64,000 nucleotides of DNA from Lentibacter algarum (GTDB lineage: Bacteria > Pseudomonadota > Alphaproteobacteria > Rhodobacterales > Rhodobacteraceae): contig NZ_JAHKQI010000003.1 of NCBI RefSeq assembly GCF_018860975.1, forward strand, positions 62,001 through 126,000, given 5' to 3'. The notes under the pieces are model-generated. The model was not told the DNA's origin, did not search any database, and worked only from the letters and a program-made list of their open reading frames with translations. Positions 53,836-62,325 of this stretch are shown here, in pieces. The number at the start of each line of letters is the position of its first letter. Position 1 is the stretch's first letter. The position numbers and the translations under genes were made by a program.

Positions 53836-54816
53836 ATGTTTCTACCCGATATTCACACCCTCGCCCGTTTGGCAGGCAAAGGGTCTGTCGGCCTGATCCT
53901 GCTCGGCATCGAAGTGCGCGAGGCGGGTGGCAATGCTGCCGAACACCGCATCCTTCGCGATCTGCTGCGCGGCAAGACTGTCTCGCACAGGCGCGTTGTC
54001 ACACTTTTTGCCGCTATTTTCGAACACTACGGAGCCACGCAGGAAGCCACGCTTGCGGCACTGAACGGCGTCGATGGCTCCGTTAGCCTCGATGCGCAGC
54101 TGGCTTCAGAGTGCCTTTGGGCATTTTTGGCAAAAAGCCTGCCTGACACGCGCAAGCACACGCGAGAGCACTTACGCCAGCTTATTAAGGCGTCCGAAAC
54201 ACTCAGCGCCTGTTTCACAAAAGCGGGTGCACACGGGCTGGCGAAGGAGCTCAGGCAAAACAACGAAGCCAAAGCGCCTGAGTTTTTTGTGCCCATAGCC
54301 GAACTCCTCGAGCAGGAAAGCCCCCAAACCGAGGCTGCCGAAGCGCTACTGGAAACATTCGGTGTTGTTTCTTTCGCCGCGGTATTTTCGGCGGAAAGCT
54401 ACGAGCTCACCCCTAACAAGATTCCAGCAATCCTAACCCAACTCTTCACCGCCACTGACGGAAAAGTTGATCCCATGAGATCGTTTGCGACTTGGTTACA
54501 GCGCCGCATGGAACAAAGCGACACGCCTGAAAAGATGGGTTTTATTAGCAAAGTGTTCGGCAATGACGAAAGCGCTGTGCGCGAGGCTCACCGCTATTTC
54601 GCAGCTACTGTCATCCCACCCTATCGTGCTGTGTTGGGCATAGTTGACAGTCTGGATTTCGAGAGTAACTCCGAAGAAAGGCACCAGGCAGAGTTCGGCG
54701 CGCTGTTCGTTCTGCTGGTTTCAAAATCCGCCAAGTTATTGCGCAACTATCCTGCGGTTTCCAACCCCGACATGGCGCATCAATATGTTTACGATTCCCT
54801 GTTGGCCCAACTCTAA
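53836..54816 (+). CDS. Uncharacterised helical protein, 326 residues
   Basis: I recognise no family. It begins M-F-L-P-D-I-H-T-L-A-R-L-A and has no signal peptide. Most of it is predicted helical, with many Ala, Leu and Glu and short repeats of hydrophobic helices, so an all-alpha solenoid is plausible. Cysteines occur singly (for example S-E-C-L-W-A-F and L-S-A-C-F-T). It starts 18 bp after purB. Codon use is like its neighbours, so coding is secure. Confidence 0.75.
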   Translation: MFLPDIHTLARLAGKGSVGLILLGIEVREAGGNAAEHRILRDLLRGKTVSHRRVVTLFAAIFEHYGATQEATLAALNGVDGSVSLDAQLASECLWAFLAKSLPDTRKHTREHLRQLIKASETLSACFTKAGAHGLAKELRQNNEAKAPEFFVPIAELLEQESPQTEAAEALLETFGVVSFAAVFSAESYELTPNKIPAILTQLFTATDGKVDPMRSFATWLQRRMEQSDTPEKMGFISKVFGNDESAVREAHRYFAATVIPPYRAVLGIVDSLDFESNSEERHQAEFGALFVLLVSKSAKLLRNYPAVSNPDMAHQYVYDSLLAQL

Positions 54817-54855
54817 GGTCGGGCCAACGTCGCGCTTTACGCACAAGATCGGCGT

Positions 54856-54984
54856 TTACTTGGGGTTGTCGATGTGATCCTCCCAATCCTCAAGCCGCCC
54901 TTCGTATCCGCGCGACTCCCAATACGCGTCATTGTTCGGGTTGATCTGGTTGGCGTGGTTGTCGGCATCTGTTTTGTCTGACAT
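54856..54984 (-). CDS. 42-residue small hydrophilic protein
   Basis: Starts at ATG 54984 with AAGGAG six bases upstream, a strong ribosome site. The protein is acidic and Asn/Asp-rich, with N-Q-I-N-P-N-N-D-A-Y-W-E-S-R-G-Y as its most striking segment and a W-E-D-H-I-D-N-P-K end. No membrane segment is present. I do not know the function. Confidence 0.7.
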   Translation of the reverse strand: MSDKTDADNHANQINPNNDAYWESRGYEGRLEDWEDHIDNPK

Positions 54985-55165
54985 GGATGTCTCCTTTTAA
55001 GCTGCCAGCGAATTGCTGGTTGACCCAGTTTAGAAGCTCACCAGCGGTCAACCATGTGGGTAAAGTGGGAAAACACACCTGACAGCAGGCGACAGATCAG
55101 CCACCCCATTTGGCACAAACACCAAACTGTGCTATCCTCCATTTACAACAGAAGAGGATAGCCTA

Positions 55166-55318
55166 ATGACCAAGTTCATTCTGACGACCGCCTTCATCTG
55201 TAGCGCCAGCGTTGGGTCTGCCATGTGTAACAAGGGCCATGATGCCGCGATGAGCTGTGCCGCTGGCAGCACCTATGACAGCGCGACGGGCACCTGCACG
55301 CCGATCATCAACAGTTAG
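55166..55318 (+). CDS. 50-residue secreted Cys-rich protein
   Basis: A signal peptide ends near S-V-G-S-A-M-C. The mature part, about 31 residues, has three cysteines (M-C-N-K-G-H-D, M-S-C-A-A-G-S and G-T-C-T-P) with G-S-T-Y-D-S-A-T-G-T-C, a spacing that recalls small chitin-binding or peritrophin-like loops, but too few cysteines are present to be sure. GAGGA lies about eight bases upstream. Confidence 0.65.
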   Translation: MTKFILTTAFICSASVGSAMCNKGHDAAMSCAAGSTYDSATGTCTPIINS

Positions 55319-55332
55319 ATCGGTTTAGGAAC

Positions 55333-55370
55333 AATTTTCGCTAAACTCCCGTTAAGTTACGGCGAAAATT
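55333..55370. promoter_or_regulatory. Perfect 9-bp inverted repeat upstream of fliG-like gene
   Basis: AATTTTCGC (55333-55341) and GCGAAAATT (55362-55370) are exact inverted repeats with a 20-base centre that itself holds a partial repeat (TAAACT/AAGTTA). There is no U-tract after it, so it could be an operator or an mRNA end structure for the small secreted protein. Confidence 0.4.
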
Positions 55371-55478
55371 ACGTTTTCTGCCTGCTTTTGGGCTTTGCTC
55401 GAAAGGCTTTCTTAGCCTGTGGGGGCTAGTGTCTGATAGGCAAGCCCGCTTGGGGTTTGTTTTTCAGGAGCCCCGCAG

Positions 55479-56564
55479 TTGCAGCAACTCGCCCAGATCA
55501 CCCCACAGAAGAGTCAACAGCCCAAGACTATTGGAGCGCATCAGCTTTCATCAAAGCAAAAAGCCGCTGTGATCGTGCGGTTCTTGCTCAACGAGGGCGC
55601 GGATGTGCCGCTTGAGAGGCTCACGGATGCAAGCCAGACAATGCTTGCCCAGCAAATGAGCGATATGCGCTACATTGATCGCGATACTTTGGCCAGCGTG
55701 CTATCAGAGTTTGCCGCCGAGATCGAAAAGATGGGCCTTACCTTTCCTCAAGGCCTTGCCGAGGCCTTGGCAGCACTTGAGGGGCGTATCTCGCCTCAGA
55801 CGGCTGCACGCCTGCGCAAAGAAGCCGGCGTGCGCCAGATAGGTGATCCCTGGGAGCGCATTCGCGCGCTCGATCTAGAAAAGCTCTTGCCGATTGTCGA
55901 AGAGGAGAGCACTGAAGTTGCCGCTGTTCTGCTCTCCAAGCTTCCGGTTTCAAAGGCTGCCGACCTGTTGGCAAAGCTGCCCGGCCCGCGCGCCCGAAAG
56001 ATCACCTATGCTGTGTCGCTCACAGGCAAAGTCACCCCAGAAGCTGTTGACAGAATAGGCCTGTCGCTTGCCGCCCAATTTGAAACCGAAGCGCCCCGCG
56101 CTTTTGAGGAAGACCCTGTCGAAAGGCTCGGTGCTATTCTCAACATTTCGGCCTCGGGCACACGAGACGAAGTGCTTAGCGGGCTTGAGGAAGACGACGC
56201 TGCCTTCTCGCAAAAACTGCGACGTGCGATTTTTACCTTTGTGCATATTCCGGCACGTGTCGGGCCTGTCGATGTGCCCAAAATTATCCGCGAAGTTGAC
56301 GCCGACGACTTGCTCACAGCACTTGCCTTTGCCAAGGCCTCGGGCGACGCTGAGCTTGACGCCGCGGCAGAGTATATCCTTGGCAATATATCCAAGCGGA
56401 TGGGCGAAGGGCTGCGCGAAGAGATCAGCGAAAAAGGCGCAGTGAAAGCAAAGGATGGCGAAGCTGCTATGAACCTTCTGGTTGCCGGTATCGGCGAGCT
56501 GACGGCGCGTGGCGAGCTTGAGCTGATCCTTGAAGAAGTGAGCGAAGAAGACACTTCTAGCTAA
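55479..56564 (+). CDS. fliG: FliG-like flagellar motor switch protein
   Basis: 361 residues from a TTG with AGGAG upstream. FliG N- and middle-domain features are L-S-S-K-Q-K-A-A-V-I-V-R-F-L-L-N-E-G-A near 25-43 and A-A-V-L-L-S-K-L-P-V near 140; the C-terminal motor domain contains F-T-F-V-H-I-P, V-D-A-D-D-L-L-T-A-L-A-F-A and N-I-S-K-R-M-G-E-G-L-R-E. FliG couples stator motion to rotor torque. No other flagellar gene is in the window. Confidence 0.85.
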   Translation: MQQLAQITPQKSQQPKTIGAHQLSSKQKAAVIVRFLLNEGADVPLERLTDASQTMLAQQMSDMRYIDRDTLASVLSEFAAEIEKMGLTFPQGLAEALAALEGRISPQTAARLRKEAGVRQIGDPWERIRALDLEKLLPIVEEESTEVAAVLLSKLPVSKAADLLAKLPGPRARKITYAVSLTGKVTPEAVDRIGLSLAAQFETEAPRAFEEDPVERLGAILNISASGTRDEVLSGLEEDDAAFSQKLRRAIFTFVHIPARVGPVDVPKIIREVDADDLLTALAFAKASGDAELDAAAEYILGNISKRMGEGLREEISEKGAVKAKDGEAAMNLLVAGIGELTARGELELILEEVSEEDTSS

Positions 56565-56711
56565 CCCTCTTTTCCTCTGGGCATCATTTCCGGCTCTTAC
56601 AGAACAATCCCCACAACCAGCGGACAAAATAGTTGGCGCGCTTGTGATTGTTGCGGTGGGGCTTTATGTCTGGCATCGCGAAACCTTCGGAAAACCGAGA
56701 GCGATGCCGCG

Positions 56712-57629
56712 ATGGCCCCCAAACCGATGACACCACTCAGAACTGCCCGCTACTTCATAGCGAACCTCGTGTTTCGCGGGTTGATCTTACTCACTATGCT
56801 GCTGCCGTATCGCTGGCGCGTTCCTGCTATGGGCTGGGTTGTTTCGCGACTACTTGCGCCAATTGCAGGCTGGCGCCGCCGCATACGTGACAACCTTGCG
56901 CACGTTCTGCCTGATATATCAGAAGATAAAGCCCGTGAGATCAGCCTCGCGGTTCCCGACAACTTTGGTCGCACGCTAATTGAGATCTACTCAGGCGAGG
57001 CCTTCAAGAAACACGCAGTCGCCGCACCGGTTTCCGGCCCCGGGTATGACGCGCTTGAAGAGGCCCGCGCTGAGGGCCGCCCAGTAATTTTGGTGACCGG
57101 ACACTTCGGCAACTACGACGCGGTGCGCGCAGCTCTCATCGCGCGCGGCCACAACATGGGCGCGCTCTACAGGCCGATGCGCAACCCCTACTTTAACGCC
57201 CATTATGTGCGCGCCATCTCACAAATCGGAGAGCCGATGTTCGAGCAGGGCAAGCGCGGGATGATGCAGATCGTCAAACATCTGCGCAAAGGCGGGGTGT
57301 TAGGCATCCTGACCGATCTCAGTTTCGGGGCCGGTGAGGAGCTGGATTTCTTTGGCAAACCGGCGCTGACTTCGCTGATCACTGCGGAGCTGGCATTGAA
57401 ATACGATGCCGCGCTGATCCCTGTTTATGCCTCGCGGTGCGAAAACGGTCTGGACTTCGAGATCATTGTGCAAGCCGAAATAGCCCACTCGGACGCCCAA
57501 ACCATGACCCAGGCCGTTAATGACGGGCTTGAGTCACTGGTTCGCGAGTATCCCGGACAATGGTTCTGGATACACCGCCGCTGGAAGGCCCGGCGCAAAC
57601 CCGCACAGTCAAAATCTTCTTCGGGTTGA
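56712..57629 (+). CDS. Lipid A biosynthesis acyltransferase (LpxL/HtrB type)
   Basis: 305 residues. After one N-terminal hydrophobic segment the acyltransferase motif H-F-G-N-Y-D (H-x4-D) occurs within V-T-G-H-F-G-N-Y-D, followed by L-Y-R-P-M-R-N-P and G-G-V-L-G-I-L-T-D. The late segment W-F-W-I-H-R-R-W-K is a family hallmark. It transfers a secondary acyl chain to Kdo-lipid A at the inner membrane. The first ATG is at 56712. Confidence 0.92.
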   Translation: MAPKPMTPLRTARYFIANLVFRGLILLTMLLPYRWRVPAMGWVVSRLLAPIAGWRRRIRDNLAHVLPDISEDKAREISLAVPDNFGRTLIEIYSGEAFKKHAVAAPVSGPGYDALEEARAEGRPVILVTGHFGNYDAVRAALIARGHNMGALYRPMRNPYFNAHYVRAISQIGEPMFEQGKRGMMQIVKHLRKGGVLGILTDLSFGAGEELDFFGKPALTSLITAELALKYDAALIPVYASRCENGLDFEIIVQAEIAHSDAQTMTQAVNDGLESLVREYPGQWFWIHRRWKARRKPAQSKSSSG

Positions 57630-57982
57630 GCCGGTCTTCAGGCCGCACAAGCGCGATATCCGTGAACGTCTTCAAAAAGTTTAGGCCTAGTGTTGCGTAA
57701 AGACAATACCGCAACGCATTGTATTTGCTGAATTTTCAGAGATATCCACACTCCCACTCCCTTGCCAATTCAAATTGTCACTTTTTCGCCCCAATTCATC
57801 CTTAACCAAGTCAGGAAGGGCAGCGACAAGTCTGCTCAAAGAATAAGACCGAGGCAGAACCTGACAATGACGACCTATTCGCTTGCTACACATGAGTGTG
57901 TGCAGACGGGAGCGCTAGCTCTTGTCACGCACCTCGAACATCCAGCGCATATTCTGTGCTTCTCTATGTTGGAGGGCTTTTG
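57630..57982. other. Intergenic region before the second DUF2927 gene
   Basis: About 350 bp. It holds an inverted repeat GTTGCG-N12-CGCAAC at 57692-57715 and a 38-codon frame (57867-57983) whose TGA overlaps the next ATG but which has a weak ribosome site. Nothing else is evident. Confidence 0.4.
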
Positions 57983-59350
57983 ATGCGCAAGGTCGTGTTA
58001 CCGCTTTTGATGTCACTCGTGGGCTGTATGCCCGGCAATATGTCTGACACTGCCTCACGGGGCTTTGTGCAGGACACCGTCGCCCCAACCGGCTTGCCGC
58101 CTCTGAAAGTTTTCACCTCAACGCAGCCGACGCGCCCGACACGCTCCAACCGTGACATCGCCCGCGATTTTCTTGAGCTGTCGTTTAACTTGGAATCGGG
58201 CCGTGAACTGCCGGCGCTGACGCGGTTTGAGCACCCTATCAGCGTGCGGTTGACGGGGGCTCCACCCGCATCGTTGCTGCCTGATCTGACACGCCTTATC
58301 TACCGCATGAAAACCGAGGCGGGCCTCAATGTCTCACTCACCCGTGCGAGTGACGCCAACATCACGGTGCAAGCCGTCAGCCGCGCCGAAATCCGCAAGA
58401 GCCTGCCGTCGGCAGCTTGTTTTGTTGTGCCCAATATTTCGGACATTTCCGAGTATAAAGCCGCGCGGCGCACCGCGAAAACCAACTGGGCCCTGCTTCG
58501 CAACCGTGAAAAACTGGCGATTTTTGTTCCGAATGACGCAAGCCCGCAGGAAGTTCGCGATTGTCTGCATGAAGAGCTTGCCCAAGCGATCGGGCCACTG
58601 AATGATCTTTATCGCTTGCCTGACAGTGTTTTTAACGACGACAACATTCACACTGTTCTGACTGGCTTTGATATGCTGATTTTGCGGGCATATTACGCCC
58701 CCGAGTTGCGCACCGGAATGAGCAAACGCCAGGTTGCGGCTGTTCTGCCGACAGTTCTCGCGCGGCTCAACCCTGCCGGTGAAAACATTTCACCGCAACG
58801 CACGGCTCCAACACCACGCAGCTATATCACTGCCGTTCAAACTGCGCTTGGCCCGGGTTCTAGCATGCCGCAACGCCGTAAGGCGGCGCAAAAGGCGCTC
58901 GACATTTCACGCGCTTTTGGCTGGCAAGATCACCGTCGCGCCTTTGCACATTACGCCATGGGGCGGATCGCATCGCAAACCAACTCCGCGGAAGCGTTGA
59001 AGCAGTTTCAAGCTGCCGATCAGTTTTACGCCCGCACGCCGAACACCGGCTTGCACCGCGCCTATATCGCTTCGCAGCTGGCCTCGCATGCCCTCAGCCA
59101 AGGTAACGGAGTGCGTGCGCTTTCGCTTGTGAACCCGGCGATTCATGTTGCCAGACGCCACGAAAATGCCGCCCTGCTCAGCACCCTGATGCTGTTGCGC
59201 GCTGAAGCGCTCGAGTTGACGGGGCGTTCTTCAGAAGCGCGGCATGTCAGGCTGGACAGTCTTGGCTGGGCGCGTTACGGCTTTGGTTCGGACTGGGCAG
59301 TGCGTGCAAAGATGCGCGAAATCGCAGCGCTTAGCCCGACACGAGGTTAA
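57983..59350 (+). CDS. DUF2927 lipoprotein with C-terminal helical repeats
   Basis: 455 residues from ATG 57983 (GGAGGG upstream). A lipoprotein signal ends in L-V-G-C at about 12-15. The DUF2927 domain covers about 65-280, with R-D-C-L-H-E-E-L-A-Q-A-I-G-P-L-N-D and S-V-F-N-D-D-N-I, the same core as the 35.47-kb protein. From about 300 the sequence is TPR-like (A-F-A-H-Y-A-M-G-R-I-A, A-L-K-Q-F-Q-A-A-D-Q-F-Y). It probably acts in the envelope; it stands alone, not in the SPFH cluster. Confidence 0.83.
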   Translation: MRKVVLPLLMSLVGCMPGNMSDTASRGFVQDTVAPTGLPPLKVFTSTQPTRPTRSNRDIARDFLELSFNLESGRELPALTRFEHPISVRLTGAPPASLLPDLTRLIYRMKTEAGLNVSLTRASDANITVQAVSRAEIRKSLPSAACFVVPNISDISEYKAARRTAKTNWALLRNREKLAIFVPNDASPQEVRDCLHEELAQAIGPLNDLYRLPDSVFNDDNIHTVLTGFDMLILRAYYAPELRTGMSKRQVAAVLPTVLARLNPAGENISPQRTAPTPRSYITAVQTALGPGSSMPQRRKAAQKALDISRAFGWQDHRRAFAHYAMGRIASQTNSAEALKQFQAADQFYARTPNTGLHRAYIASQLASHALSQGNGVRALSLVNPAIHVARRHENAALLSTLMLLRAEALELTGRSSEARHVRLDSLGWARYGFGSDWAVRAKMREIAALSPTRG

Positions 59351-59375
59351 ACGGCGCTAACGCGGGAAGAGCATA

Positions 59376-59540
59376 ATGTTTGTAGCAATTGCATCGCTTA
59401 TCGGTGCCTTTATCGGGGCATTGCGGGCACGTAAAGCTAATGGCAAAATGCTTGATATGCTGCAATATGCTGGCGCTTTTGGCCTCATTTTCGCGATGCT
59501 CGGTCTGTTTGCAAACATCGCGATATTGCGGTTCATGTAG
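59376..59540 (+). CDS. 54-residue two-helix membrane protein
   Basis: Starts at ATG 59376 with GGAAGAG upstream. Two hydrophobic helices flank a basic turn (A-R-K-A-N-G-K): M-F-V-A-I-A-S-L-I-G-A-F-I-G-A-L and F-G-L-I-F-A-M-L-G-L-F-A. Relatives are often labelled apolipoprotein acyltransferase by mistake. It lies 10 bp before the VWA gene and is probably co-transcribed. Confidence 0.75.
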   Translation: MFVAIASLIGAFIGALRARKANGKMLDMLQYAGAFGLIFAMLGLFANIAILRFM

Positions 59541-59550
59541 GGATCGTCAG

Positions 59551-60732
59551 ATGTTTCTGCCTTTCTTTGAGAACCTGCGTGAAGCCAACATCCCTGTCTC
59601 TCTGCGCGAGTACCTGACCTTTCTTGAAGCCGTCAAGGCGGGGCTTGTCACTTATGACATCGAGGCATTTTACGTGCTCGGGCGTGTGGCGATGGTCAAA
59701 GACGAGCGTCACCTTGACCGCTACGACCGCGCATTTGCTGCAACATTTCAAGGGCTTGACGATATCAAACTCGGTGATGTGCTTGAGGCTGTCGACATCC
59801 CTGCTGACTGGCTTGAGAAGATGGCCGAGAAGCACTTGAGCGCAGAAGAGAAAGCCGAGATCGAGGCGATGGGCGGTTTTGACAAGCTCATGGAAACACT
59901 CAAAGAGCGCCTCAAGGAGCAAGAGGGCCGGCACCAAGGCGGCAACAAATGGGTCGGCACAGCTGGCACTTCGCCGTTTGGCGCCTATGGCTACAACCCC
60001 GAGGGCGTGCGCATTGGCCAAGCCGAAAGCCGTCACCAACGTGCGGTCAAGGTATGGGACAAGCGCGAGTTCAAAAACCTTGATGGCAATGTCGAGCTTG
60101 GCACCCGCAATATCAAGGTCGCGCTCAAACGTCTGCGGGCCTGGGCGCGCGACGGTGCACATGACGAGCTAGACCTCGACGGCACTATCCGCGCCACAGC
60201 CGAGCACGGCTACCTTGACGTAAAAACCCGCCCCGAGCGGCGCAATGCGGTTAAAGTACTGCTGTTTTTAGACATCGGCGGCTCGATGGACCCCTACATC
60301 AAGCTGGTTGAAGAGCTGTTTTCAGCGGCACGTTCCGAGTTCAAACATATGGAACATTTCTATTTCCATAACTGCCTTTATGAAGGCGTTTGGCGCGACA
60401 ATGCCCGCCGCTGGGACGCACAAACCCCGACATGGGAGGTGCTGCGCACCTACGGCCCCGACTACAAATGTATCTTTGTCGGCGACGCTTCGATGAGCCC
60501 TTATGAGATCGCCTACCCCGGCGGCGCGAATGAGCATTGGAACGCAGAAGCCGGCTCTGTCTGGCTTGAGCGTGCGCGAGAGCAGTGGCCAAATCACATC
60601 TGGATCAACCCCCTGCCCGAGCAGCACTGGCCCTATACACAGTCGATCAGCATGATTCAAAAGCAGTTCGAAAACCGTATGGTTCCAATGACACTCGATG
60701 GTATCAGCAAAGGCATGCGCGAGCTGATCTAG
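59551..60732 (+). CDS. VWA-domain (CoxE-like) protein
   Basis: 393 residues from ATG 59551. The N-terminal CoxE-like part starts M-F-L-P-F-F-E-N-L-R-E-A-N-I-P-V; a helical, charged region is at 110-150. The von Willebrand A domain lies near 230-390: the metal site reads F-L-D-I-G-G-S-M-D, where G-G-S replaces the usual S-x-S, as in this subfamily, and V-G-D-A-S-M-S-P-Y-E later. Such proteins usually work with a MoxR ATPase, which is absent here. Confidence 0.88.
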   Translation: MFLPFFENLREANIPVSLREYLTFLEAVKAGLVTYDIEAFYVLGRVAMVKDERHLDRYDRAFAATFQGLDDIKLGDVLEAVDIPADWLEKMAEKHLSAEEKAEIEAMGGFDKLMETLKERLKEQEGRHQGGNKWVGTAGTSPFGAYGYNPEGVRIGQAESRHQRAVKVWDKREFKNLDGNVELGTRNIKVALKRLRAWARDGAHDELDLDGTIRATAEHGYLDVKTRPERRNAVKVLLFLDIGGSMDPYIKLVEELFSAARSEFKHMEHFYFHNCLYEGVWRDNARRWDAQTPTWEVLRTYGPDYKCIFVGDASMSPYEIAYPGGANEHWNAEAGSVWLERAREQWPNHIWINPLPEQHWPYTQSISMIQKQFENRMVPMTLDGISKGMRELI

Positions 60733-60742
60733 AAAATATCTG

Positions 60743-61474
60743 TTATAATTTAAAGAGTTGCCCCGGCCCCCAGCCGGTGCTCTGCACCTTGGAAAGCCGC
60801 AGCATATGCCAGAGAAGGGCTTGGTTTGACGAGACAACAGGCCGCCCGACGGCTCGCTCGGCCTGCTCGATAATGCCAAAACTGCGCAGGTTTGTGCAGC
60901 TCACGAACACTGCATCACACTCGCTGTTTGCCACTTCGACAATCGCCTTCAGTGTCGAGGTTTCTGATATCTGCGCGACGGTTTTGTCGTCGGATTGCTC
61001 AAATGCCCCCTCGCTGACAATGCTGAAATGATTGTCACGCAACAGAGCTTTCATTGGCGCATTCACTTCTTTCACATAGGGAGTCACGAGAGCAATTTTG
61101 CGCGCGTTCAGAGCGCTCAAAGCAGCCATTACAGCAGTGATCGGGTTGCTAACTTGCGCTCCGACATGCCGCTTTTGCACCAGTTCCGCCACACGCCCGG
61201 GGCCGATAACAGTTGCAGCCGAAGTGCAGGCATAGCCAATCGCATCAAGCCCGATGGGAAGCAACTCCGTTGCAGCTGGCAGGCGGTTTTTCATTTTTTC
61301 AAGAGCGGCAGGCGTAACCTCAGGCTCAGCCATTATGCGCGTATGCACGAGGCGGACGTCGCGCCCAGCAAGCACTTGCCGCGCCTCGTTTTCAAGCGTT
61401 TCATCGGTTGAAAGCACGATCAGGCCGAGTTTTGTGGCATCTGCGCGGTGATCCAAGCTGTATGGCAGTGCCAT
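60743..61474 (-). CDS. Maleate isomerase / Asp-Glu racemase superfamily enzyme
   Basis: 243 residues from ATG 61474, which has AGGGG eight bases upstream; ATG 61489 is less likely. The two catalytic cysteines expected for the superfamily are in I-G-Y-A-C-T-S-A-A and F-V-S-C-T-N-L-R, with the ligand-site V-S-N-P-I-T-A segment. Families with this layout include maleate cis-trans isomerase and arylmalonate decarboxylase; the substrate is undecided. It converges on the VWA gene. Confidence 0.82.
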   Translation of the reverse strand: MALPYSLDHRADATKLGLIVLSTDETLENEARQVLAGRDVRLVHTRIMAEPEVTPAALEKMKNRLPAATELLPIGLDAIGYACTSAATVIGPGRVAELVQKRHVGAQVSNPITAVMAALSALNARKIALVTPYVKEVNAPMKALLRDNHFSIVSEGAFEQSDDKTVAQISETSTLKAIVEVANSECDAVFVSCTNLRSFGIIEQAERAVGRPVVSSNQALLWHMLRLSKVQSTGWGPGQLFKL

Positions 61475-61638
61475 TGTCAGGCCCCTCATGTGACGCAAGC
61501 AGTTAGCTGATCTTGCCCAACCTAACCACATGTCGAACGCCGCTGTCACGCATATTGCAGCCTGCTTTGCCGCCGAACTTTCTGCACTTGATGCGAGTAA
61601 AGCTTGCGTGGTTTCACGGCACGCACCATATCATGCAT

Positions 61639-62325
61639 ATGTTTAAACTTCTGCCCATTATTCTGCCGCTTGTTTACGGCTACTTTGTTTACAAGTTCTC
61701 TGCTTGGCAAACGGTTAAAGAGCTTAAAGCCAAGTCAAAACGTCTGCGCGACCCTGCGTTCGAGCCTATGCTTGAGCGACTAGCTGCTGCCTTGCAAATT
61801 CCGCAAGTCATTGTGAAGATTTACGAAATTTCACCAGTCAACGGGCTTGCCGCTCCCAACGGAGAGATATTCATCACCCGCGGCTTTTATGACAAGTTCA
61901 AAGCAGGTGAAGTCAGCGACGAAGAGTTGGCCTCGGTCATTGCTCATGAGTTGGGCCATGTCGCGCTCGGGCATTCGCGGCGCAGGATGATCGACTTCTC
62001 CGGCCAAAACGCGTTGCGCATGGCGCTTGGCGCGGTGATTTCACGGTTTATTCCCGGCATCGGGCCGTGGATCGCCCGCTCTGTTACCAGCCTGCTCGCC
62101 GCGCGGTTGTCACGCAAAGACGAGTATGAGGCCGACGAATATGCCGCCGCCTTGATGAGCAAGGCTGGCTTTGGTGTCGCGCCGCAAATTGCTATGTTTG
62201 AAAAGCTGGAACATCTGACAGGTGCGGTTGCTGGCAAGCCGCCTGCGTGGTTGCTCAGTCACCCCAAAACCAGCGAGAGAATTGCAGCTTTGCGGGCGTT
62301 GGAAGACCGTTGGTCACAGAGCTAG
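61639..62325 (+). CDS. M48-family metalloprotease (HtpX-like)
   Basis: 228 residues from ATG 61639 (ATG 61633 is two codons up). One N-terminal membrane helix is followed by the zinc motif H-E-L-G-H at 103-107 and the third-ligand region E-Y-E-A-D-E-Y-A. A second hydrophobic segment lies near 120-150. These enzymes cleave membrane or periplasmic proteins in quality control. The stop overlaps the convergent PIN gene by four bases. Confidence 0.9.
   Translation: MFKLLPIILPLVYGYFVYKFSAWQTVKELKAKSKRLRDPAFEPMLERLAAALQIPQVIVKIYEISPVNGLAAPNGEIFITRGFYDKFKAGEVSDEELASVIAHELGHVALGHSRRRMIDFSGQNALRMALGAVISRFIPGIGPWIARSVTSLLAARLSRKDEYEADEYAAALMSKAGFGVAPQIAMFEKLEHLTGAVAGKPPAWLLSHPKTSERIAALRALEDRWSQS

Noticed and set aside
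57867-57983. 38-codon frame overlapping the second DUF2927 start
   Set aside because: The TGATG overlap is tempting, but the ribosome site is weak and the composition is not protein-like; noted only in the intergenic entry.
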